From contig CM069442.1 of NCBI GenBank assembly GCA_035610835.1, forward strand, positions 35,380,452-35,444,451: a stretch of DNA of 64,000 nucleotides, written 5' to 3'. A program made the position numbers and the translations under genes. The first letter of the stretch is position 1. Each line of letters opens with the position of its first letter. The notes beneath the pieces are model-generated. The model was not told the origin of the DNA and did not search any database. It saw nothing but the letters and a program-made list of their open reading frames with translations. Shown here one piece after another: positions 57,151-64,000 of the stretch. Source of the DNA: Ophiura sarsii. Its lineage: Eukaryota; Echinodermata; Ophiuroidea; Amphilepidida; Ophiuridae.

Positions 57151-59369
57151 TGAAAAAAACCATGTTCTACGGGAAAACTAGGGTCAGTCGGTTGGGCGTG
57201 TTTTTTTGCTTCAAAGATTTTGGGAATTGTTGGTGTATTTTTAACAATTTTTGAAATTTTCCACAATTTAAAAAAAAAATCAAAACTTTTGAAATGAAAA
57301 CAATCGATAAATTGGAACAGGTGTCTTTTTCAAGGCCTAATGGCTAAGTGAGAGCAGAGTTGTGCTGTGTGGTTTCCTAACATCAAAACAAAGCCATCCT
57401 GATCCAATAGTGTTGGCGTAATCCTGTATGGTATGTAGTCGGGATTAAGCTGATTTTAATTAGACTTGCCAGCGACAAGCCAATCTTTGATCAAAACGAA
57501 CCCCTCCACACACACATTTTCGGGAGAGACGGCATAGTTTTTAAACCTTTCGCCAGAGCTGTGCTCTTCTGGTCTCTCTAGCACGGTTTCTCGAAGTTTT
57601 CATCCTGTATTCCAAATTCTGAAGCTTACGCAACAGGCGATATTGTATTTTGGTATTTGTGCAAACTCTCGTAATATGGTTCGATAAATATAGAGGTAGA
57701 TGAATACAAAATAAGGGCAAAGGAGGCGATAAAGATAGGAAAGAAAAGAGACGAGTGGCAATTCAGCCTAAGTTATGTATACGACGATCCTATTTTCGCT
57801 AAAACAGCTACACACCGTTTTCGAGCAACAAGAAGTTGGCGCTGTCAACACATGATCGTCACTTTATGATCAGTATTGGGAAAGAGATCAGCTTGTTCTC
57901 GAAACGTTCGCTAAGGTATTTTTAAACCTGGACTGCATAATATTACAAACCTACACCACAGTTTAATAGGTGATAATCAGTAGGAAATGGATTTCTCGAA
58001 ATCATAACATGTTGAATATCTTATCTTTTCCATCCAAAAACTGAAGCATTCCAAAGCGTAAATAACTGGCATTTAATTCAACGAACGCTATAATGTTTTC
58101 ATATATACAGTTTATTAAATACACACTGAATACTAGAGGCGACAATTTTGTTTGTCTTATCTGTTGGTCAAATGGCGGCTCCATATTTGAATGTGCTGTA
58201 CCTCCAAAGAGTAACAGGTTTAGTTCAACACACAGCTAGCTTCAGTTCAGTTACCGAAAACTTACCCCATAACAATAATAAATAACATGTCACTGGAAAT
58301 GTTAAACCGGGAAGAAACACGTCAGTGATTCCATTATATTGCTGTTGAAATGCCATTGACAACAATATTGAAAGTCTTCGTCGGATCTTCACTTTCTCTA
58401 CATCACTCACTCTTTATAGAAATTCTTCATTGAACCGTTATTTGTCCTCATCATTTTGTTCCGTATGCACTTCACAATGCGTAATATTTTATTCGCAGCT
58501 CCTTGCAAACCACAGTCCAATATCAACAAGACTGAACAACCTGTCCGAATTTGCATCACAGAGTAGTCAATTTGGTTTTTAAATAGTCAATAAATTAATT
58601 ACACATTCAAATTCAATACTCTAATGAACTGTTATTCATCCAAATGTTTTCTTTGATATTTTCTTTCAAAGAGTTTCTTTTCATTTTGTTATAGAGACGT
58701 CACGTGTCTTATACCTCGCTTGCTGAATTTAGTCAAGTTCATCGGAAATGATAGCATAAGAGCGTGTTGTGATTCCCATGATGACGATATCCACTAATAC
58801 GGGTTGTGTTAAATACTAATCTGTTTAATTTGAAGCTCAATCACATGAGTGTAACTGAAGTGGTTTATATAGCGCTATCGAGTCCACGAATTTATGAATA
58901 TGTTCTGTTTATATAGAAGGGTAAAGCTAGTACAATGACAAGGACATTCGTACTTGACCAGGTGAGCCGGTCTCGTGTGGTTGGTAGACGGGACTATTGT
59001 AAATCATTCTTGGTCAGAGAAGGTTGTTCAACTTAAAAGATTGCCGGATGCCACAATAAAGACTACATCACCTTCAGTGTACAGTTGTGGAAAGTCTTCA
59101 GTACAATCTTCAACAACCATGTGACCAGTCGGTCTGGTCAGTTACCTGACGTCTCTATGAATAGACACTTGAAGTGTTTTGTTTCTCATGATATATTTAG
59201 CTCAATGGCGGCTATGCACCTTACAAACACCTATGTGTGAAATAATTATGTATAGGCCTTAGTAAAAACATGTATCTAACACGGCTGATAGATAGTTTTG
59301 AGTCTGGTCAGACGTTAATAGACGGGACAGTTTTACATGAACATGTACAATGCTGAGAATGGTCTAGAA
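57151..59369. other. Non-coding stretch
   Basis: No supported gene. A GGGTCAGTCGGTTGGGCGTG phrase at about 57181 is a copy of the GGTCGGTCGGGCC repeat. A possible small inverted-repeat element with ends ATAGAGACGTCA may span 58691-59158, but without a clear target duplication. Two short antisense frames (58002-58184, 58225-58410) are unsupported. Confidence 0.4.
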
Positions 59370-61510
59370 ACGTTATTGAAGGTACTGCAAAATAATAATA
59401 GTACGACTGGCTTTTAATTACCAAAGTCATTTTGTTAGCAAAACGGAGCGTTCTATCATTCAGACTCATGAGGGACTTCAAAAGTATTGGAAAGAAAGAC
59501 AATAACTTTAAAAAAAACCCGTAAAATGGCCTCATTACCACCGGTTGACTTGCCATTTTCGTTTCTGAATAGCCGCATTGCCGTATACTACTGAAGTGTT
59601 CATTAGCTGTACCTTGAAAGGATCCCTACGTTATATACGATAACGATCTTACAAGGTAAGGCAAGATATGGGAAGTTAACATAATAACTTCTAAAACGGC
59701 AAATAATTGTAAATATATAGTTTGAACACTCACATTATGTAGATGACCAGATTAAGATTTCTAATTATTGCCCTGCCGTTTTGAAGTGAAGCAGATTTCA
59801 AAGATGCATATCATTGATGATTAATAAAAATGCCCAGATTGTATTATAATGCATACCAAACTGTTCCTTATGACACAAGGAGCAAAACATTCAATGGTAG
59901 TGTATCCACCCGGTGCATAGTTTCCGTGATGTCGGGCGCAATAGGAAAAAGTTCAACATTGTCTTCAAATTCTGTGTACATGGATCAAATTCTTAAAAGT
60001 TCTGATTTAAATGACAATGGTCTTAAATTGTAATGAAAGCTAGAGCAGTCATATACATAATACTTAGCTATTGCTGATAGGTCAGCATCTAGAAGACTCA
60101 TTCAATAATAGGTCATAAAGCAATACGGCTAATGAACCTAATGAAACTAATAGATGCTTAAAGGTAGATGTTCCGATTGCTGGTCCGATTTTCAACTCTT
60201 ATTTTAGAATAACAAGGTCACGATAATGTTGGCAATTGAAATGTACACAAACTAGCTAGTGGTTAACCCCCTTTGGCAGTAATTTACCACATTTTAGCCT
60301 ATAATTTCTAAATGGAACATTTCTGGCCCCTAAGATTTTACAGATATAATGGGGAAAATATGGGGATTCTTCTGATATCAAAATATCTTGATGTGAAAAA
60401 AAAATCATAGCCTAAAAAAAGTGATCGGAACATATACCTCTAACTTGTAGATATGACAAATTATGGCTTGTTGTATCCAACAGACCAATTCTCATTAAAA
60501 TCAGAGCATTTTGAGAATTTGACACCTGTACAAAGAATTTCAGGAAACTATTGACCGTTGACCCATTTTGACATATACCTTGGAAACTAAACATCGGGTG
60601 GATATACAACTATTTACTCGGGAACAGTTTGATATTGAAGTGTACTTTAGGTCTCAGATACTGGTATACCAGTATCGTTGAATACTGGAACATAAAAGTT
60701 GCCAGGACTGCTCGATGCTGGTACGATTTTACTGTTCAAGTATCGGTTGATACTGGAACACTTAATTGTATTCCAGTATCGAGCGATACTGGAACATTTT
60801 AATGTTCCAGTATCGGGCAATACTGGTACACATGCTACCAGTAGTGACTTGTGTATTGAACGATATTGGTACATAATTGTGTTCCAGTATCGCCCGATAC
60901 TGGAACATTTTAGATGTACCAGTATCGTCCGATACTGGAACACTGACTTTGTACCAGTATCAAACGATACTGGGTGTTCCAGTATCGGATGATACTGGTA
61001 CAGTCCAGAATCTGGTACCTACATTACACTTTTAACTCAGCAAAAATTGACGCTTGGCCCACGACCTAAAACTTCGTGATTCTTCATAAAACTTTCACAA
61101 TTTACAATCTTAGGTATTAAATAAATTATCAAAATGTAGCTAACAAATGTTTCAAAGATATATATATATATATCAATTGTATTATCATTATATGATCAGT
61201 GCGGGTTTTTTGCAGTGTTTGCTACGAGTACCTACCGACTGGCGGTGCAATCCGCACATATATGAACATTATTACTTTGCCTGCCTTGAAATGTCATAGT
61301 AAGCAAGTTTTCATTAAGAATCAGGTTTTTATTGTTAGTTTACCTGTAAAAAGAATTATAGCGATACTTGTAAGCACTACATACTGCTGCAAAATTGACA
61401 TTGAGAGGTGATCTAAACTCGCAAACCGCTGAGACCAACATCATGTACATGTATGTGTATAGATTGCAGTTTGACGACAAGTTAAAACTTAGCGGAACTA
61501 AGTTAATGCA
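59370..61510 (+). repeat. Segmental duplication block D, right copy
   Basis: Collinear with 5250-6820, interrupted by the palindromic element at 60638-61033 and a left/right-specific stretch near 60160-60430. Confidence 0.85.
60638..61033. mobile_element. Complete palindromic element (about 396 bp)
   Basis: Both termini are visible: GTGTACTTTAGGTCTCAGAT on the left and the inverted AAAGTGTAATGTAGGTACCA on the right. Between them lie about ten palindromes of the CCAGTATCGNNCGATACTGG type, joined by short linkers such as AACATTTTA or CACTGACTTT. Left copy block D lacks the whole element at this place. Long frames on both strands (60647-60943 minus, 60699-60992 plus) are by-products of the symmetric repeat. 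There is no coding capacity for mobility, so an outside transposase would be needed. Confidence 0.8.
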
Positions 61511-61654
61511 TTTTTATTCATCTTATCACATTTAGTTAAAACGGCTTTCGATTTAACTTTACCAACTTAAAGATTTAGTATAGATCTCTGTTAGTACATT
61601 GGCCGACTCTAAAGAGTTTTGCCAGTGGGAACATTGCTTTTAATCATACCAAAT

Positions 61655-63836
61655 TGTCTCACATTTGAGACGGAGCGCTAATACTGGAATATGGGCGGTC
61701 AAAGGTCAAATCGAAAGTCAATAGACCTTTTGTCTTTATTTTGAGCTGGGTTGCATTGATCACAGGGTTGATATCGGTCTCTGGAACAGCGCCCTTAATT
61801 ATAGGTGTGTATGTTTTCTGTTGGATATTCTAATTAGCTAGACAAAAAGGGGAAATGGTCTAGGAGAAGACTAGGATTACCATTCCAATTTATACTCTTT
61901 ATCTATAATAATTCAATCACAAATAATGATATAATCAACGAAAAATTGTTTCAGTGCATGGAGATGTGATCGTCTGCTTTGCGCAGCCGAAGAATGATGA
62001 TGAAGGTGTTATTCAACTGATTTACAAAACTAACACGCAATAGTCCGATCATTTAAATGGGTCACATAATATAAAAGCATTCAGTAAAGGGTCAGGCAAT
62101 ATTACACTATACAAATGTGAAATAATATGTGACGCGATCAAGCGGAATGAGTCGTGGATTTTGAGTTATAGATAAAGAAGTGACACATTCTTATGTTTTA
62201 CTCTGTTTTCAAACATTGGTAAATTGTTGGTAAAACTTAACAACCAGAAGCTCAATTTTTAGTGGGGTTTGGACCATACCGTAGCATGCCCCACCTGCTT
62301 TGTTTGAAATGATGGACAAATATCAAAATTAAAAACTGCCGACATGTGACTCACTTGGCTTGATCACGTCACAAAGTAATGTTTTGATTCTATATGTACT
62401 ATTGAAGCGTAATTGATATAAATACGCAATTTCAAGCAATTTCCTTACGCAAATACTTGCCCACAATCACAACTAGTGATAGCAGACTTTTTAACTTTTT
62501 TTCCGAATCTATAACAATATCTATACGTTTTGATTATGTTTGCCAGTGGTTAACCAGTGGTTAACCATGACTTCAGGAAATCGTACCATGTTTGCAAGAT
62601 TGCGCAAATCTATTGTCCGCGTCCATTGCCTACCATATAGGAATAAGGTATTAGGTTGTCTCAGTGGTTTCGATCGGTTTCTAACTAGTTATCAGACCTT
62701 AATGAGTTTCACGGTATAATGAGTGAAGAGGGCTCAATTAAATTGTGAATTCAGCATTGTCTGACTCGGCTTCAAACTCGGAAAATAGTATGCATTTTAG
62801 CGCTTCCTACGTTATTACTCCTACAATAATGAACATTTACCAGGTTTAGTTTGCTTCAGCGAGGATTCTAGATCAATTTATCTACTTAACCTTGGGCGTA
62901 ACTAGAGGGGCGAGGGGCGGTCCCCCCCCCCCCCTGCCCCCACCCCTACCAGATGGCTCACCTCCTGATGCCCCAAATAAAATGACAAACTCTATGTATA
63001 TTAACAAAAATTCACAGGCTTGATCACAGGCCTGTCCCCTTCACTGTTCTTAATAGCTTCATGTATTTGCTTCAAATTCATTGTATATATATTAGTCTAA
63101 AATCATTTACACAATTCCAAGATACGAACGGAACAGACCAGGTTAAGTTATCAGACATCCAACGCCCAGTTATTTTGCTTTTCCCACAGGCATGTAAACG
63201 TTTTCAGAAGGAGGGATATGGCACTGTCACCGGCATATTTTGATAAGCAGCCATAACACATATACTTAACATTTAAATTAAACAATAATTCACAGATTAT
63301 TATCACGCACGAACGCCAAAACATGATACAACTAAACCCTAATATTGATATTAAATATTACTTCTGTTTCAACGCTAAATCCTATAACAAGTTGAAATGG
63401 GTTTTTTGGTAGTTTATTTTTTGTGCAACATATAAATTCATACAAAAATCGACTTTAAAGCTAACATGTTAACACACCAAACTATATAATCGAAAATCGA
63501 AGTTAATTGTATTTGAAATGATACAAGGCTTACCTACGTCAGCCGAGTTGTTTGTTTGAAATGTTCCCAAATGGTTATCAAAACACAAAATCAGCCATGC
63601 AAACACTTTCCCGCATCGTCTGGGATTATGATGGCTAGCGGGAAACTTTATTCATGTTTACCATATTATTCTCAACGGGTTGGTGTCTTACACAACACTG
63701 CAGAGATGAGGAGTCGCTATGGGACCGCATACAAAAAACACCACAATGTCAATATCCCCACTGTGTAATTCCTGGTTTGATGTAAGCTTTAAAAACGGTC
63801 ATGCGTAGTTGCCCAGTGATACCGATTTATATGGTA
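61655..63836 (+). repeat. Segmental duplication block E, right copy
   Basis: Collinear with 9340-12612, lacking the 1-kb left-specific stretch and the 109-bp MITE. C-run at 62922-62934 in the GGGGCGTAACTAGAGGGG phrase. Confidence 0.9.
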
Positions 63837-64000
63837 CCCCGTGGTAATGAGTAATGAGTATTTCAAAGGCTCGTTTAGTTCCTGTCGTTGTGCTTCAACT
63901 CGCGCGCCGACTTCCTTTGACGTCGGTGGCTGATACACAATGACGGTTCGAACGGACTGTCGGGGTGTGTCGGCGATCTATAAAGACAACAAGTAAACAT
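63837..64000. other. GC-richer end of window, unmatched
   Basis: After the duplication ends, the sequence becomes unusually GC-rich (ACTCGCGCGCCGACTTCC, GACTGTCGGGGTGTGTCGGC). No counterpart is seen at 12.61 kb. It may be the start of a further element or gene cut by the window edge. Confidence 0.4.

Noticed and set aside
60647..60992. Overlapping 97-98-codon frames on both strands
   Set aside because: They arise from the symmetric palindromic repeat and have no independent protein features.

Overview
This is AT-rich eukaryotic DNA with no operons, no Shine-Dalgarno starts and no long open frames. It has long non-coding stretches, pure poly-C tracts, TA-flanked DNA transposon relics, tRNA-headed SINE remnants and short exon-like open frames bounded by AG and GT. 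This fits an animal nuclear genome, most likely a marine invertebrate. I cannot name the species, and nothing seen looks bacterial, organellar or viral.

The main architecture is a large direct duplication. The left end (about 0.8-12.6 kb) reappears in the same order and orientation at about 45.2-63.85 kb, in five collinear blocks: 0.82-2.17 with 45.18-46.33; 2.85-3.65 with 46.55-48.23; 3.63-4.84 with 53.2-54.8; 5.25-6.82 with 59.37-61.5; 9.34-12.61 with 61.66-63.84. The copies differ by substitutions and by insertions on either side, several of which are clean transposon insertions with an empty site in the other copy. Shorter and older paralogous patches inside the 12.6-45 kb interval suggest that the whole window is a worn array of repeated units.

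Gene content is sparse and uncertain. The best open frame is 25954-26430 (+, 158 codons), whose C-terminal part recurs at 37577-37735. A second related pair is 42555-42785 and 31235-31351. Other exon-like frames lie at 440-593, 27294-27482, 28501-28644, 28864-28900, 30660-30902, 36750-36919, 50926-51087 and 54947-55237. They look like exons or fragments of small secreted or beta-sandwich-type proteins, but no family is certain: farnesoic-acid-methyltransferase-like, galectin-like and actinoporin-like folds were considered. Two small frames with hydrophobic N-termini (14633-14896 with six Cys; 17752-17940) could be secreted peptides.

Mobile DNA is the clearest content: Tc1/mariner-type TA elements (2394-2843, 22764-23859 with a transposase N-terminal relic, 37835-38513, 42920-44287), Harbinger-like 3-bp-target elements (11651-11759, 47278-48158), other terminal-inverted-repeat elements (19800-20958, 32252-32488, 38934-39437), and an unusual element family built almost wholly from tandem palindromes with core CCAGTATCGNNCGATACTGG (1513, 44640, 45660 and 60638 kb regions, and a solo end at 34145).
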